Of a stretch of DNA of 7,779 nucleotides, positions 7,601-7,779 are shown piece by piece. The translations under genes and the position numbers were made by a program. This DNA comes from Dysgonomonas sp. Lineage in GTDB: Bacteria; Bacteroidota; Bacteroidia; Bacteroidales; Dysgonomonadaceae. The stretch spans positions 1-7,779 of the forward strand of contig DQAM01000425.1 in assembly GCA_003523545.1 (NCBI GenBank). The letters run 5' to 3'. The notes beneath the pieces are model-generated. The model did no database searches and was not told where the DNA came from. It saw only the letters and a program-made list of their open reading frames with translations. Every line of letters starts with the position of its first letter. Within the stretch, counting starts at the first letter, position 1.

Positions 7601-7779
7601 TTAAATCACCCTTGTGATAAAAAGTAAAAAAATAATCAATTTATTAAATTATTGAATAACTATCTATTTATTAGTGGTTTATATTCGAATGAGTAAAAGG
7701 GGTTTTATGCGAGGGATTTATTCTTATTTGTTAATGTTCTGTAAAATAAGAGCGTGGTATAATTCACTCTTCTATATTT

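Larger units (their letters stand above)
7430..7779 (-). other. AT-rich leader and promoter region of the susC operon without a supported gene
   Basis: These 350 bases carry no convincing coding region. They hold the candidate plus-strand antisense unit (about 7429-7520), two dyads (7583-7618) and very AT-rich DNA at 7619-7680. No minus-strand match to TAnnTTTG is present. The nearest is TACTTTTT at 7626-7619, which lacks the final G and a properly spaced -33 box. The susC promoter is therefore either outside the housekeeping consensus (for instance ECF-sigma dependent) or not recognisable. Short frames at the right edge may be ends of neighbouring genes but cannot be supported. Confidence 0.6.

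Noticed and set aside
7689..7779. Plus-strand frame open to the right edge (ATG at 7689 or at 7707, the latter preceded by AAAAGGGG) as the start of a divergent regulator gene
   Set aside because: Only 24-30 codons are visible. The peptide (MRGIYSYLLMF...) has no recognisable domain or clear signal peptide, and Shine-Dalgarno likeness is not informative in Bacteroidetes. It could be real but cannot be supported from this window.
7705..7779. Minus-strand frame entering from the right edge and ending at TAA 7707-7705, possible C-terminus of an upstream gene such as an anti-sigma factor
   Set aside because: The 24 visible codons are rich in Lys, Asn and Thr and do not resemble the end of a FecR-like protein. 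Chance openness is likely at this length.

Overview
This window is a fragment of a Bacteroidetes (most likely Bacteroidales) polysaccharide utilization locus. The evidence is an adjacent SusC-like/SusD-like pair, a SusC with the Bacteroidetes N-terminal extension, the near absence of Shine-Dalgarno sequences, a SusD lipoprotein signal and moderate-to-low G+C with very AT-rich non-coding DNA. All three protein genes lie on the minus strand, so the transcription order runs from right to left.

Layout in transcription order. Positions 7430-7779 are a gene-poor, AT-rich leader/promoter region with two small dyads (about 7583-7618). It also holds a plus-strand intrinsic terminator (7487-7519) that points away from susC and may end a short antisense RNA. 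Positions 4028-7429 encode a complete SusC-like TonB-dependent outer-membrane transporter (STN, carboxypeptidase-D-like, plug and barrel). After a 5-nt gap, 2232-4022 encode a complete SusD-like surface lipoprotein. A 212-nt gap follows, with a strong terminator-like hairpin (2144-2189) whose 3' arm carries a tandem 7-bp repeat, so it can fold in two registers. Positions 1-2019 encode the first 673 codons of an exported right-handed beta-helix enzyme that I recognise as glycoside hydrolase family 120 (beta-xylosidase type) with a CBM6-like module inserted in it; the gene runs off the left edge.

How they would work together (inference): SusD captures and SusC imports an oligosaccharide, and the GH120 enzyme removes beta-linked xylose from it in the periplasm. 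That points to xylo-oligosaccharides or a xylose-decorated glycan as substrate. No regulator is visible. The STN domain of the transporter suggests ECF-sigma/anti-sigma control by genes outside the window.

The protein genes belong to known families. The less ordinary signals are non-coding: the candidate antisense RNA opposite the susC leader and the dual-register hairpin between the transporter genes and the enzyme gene.
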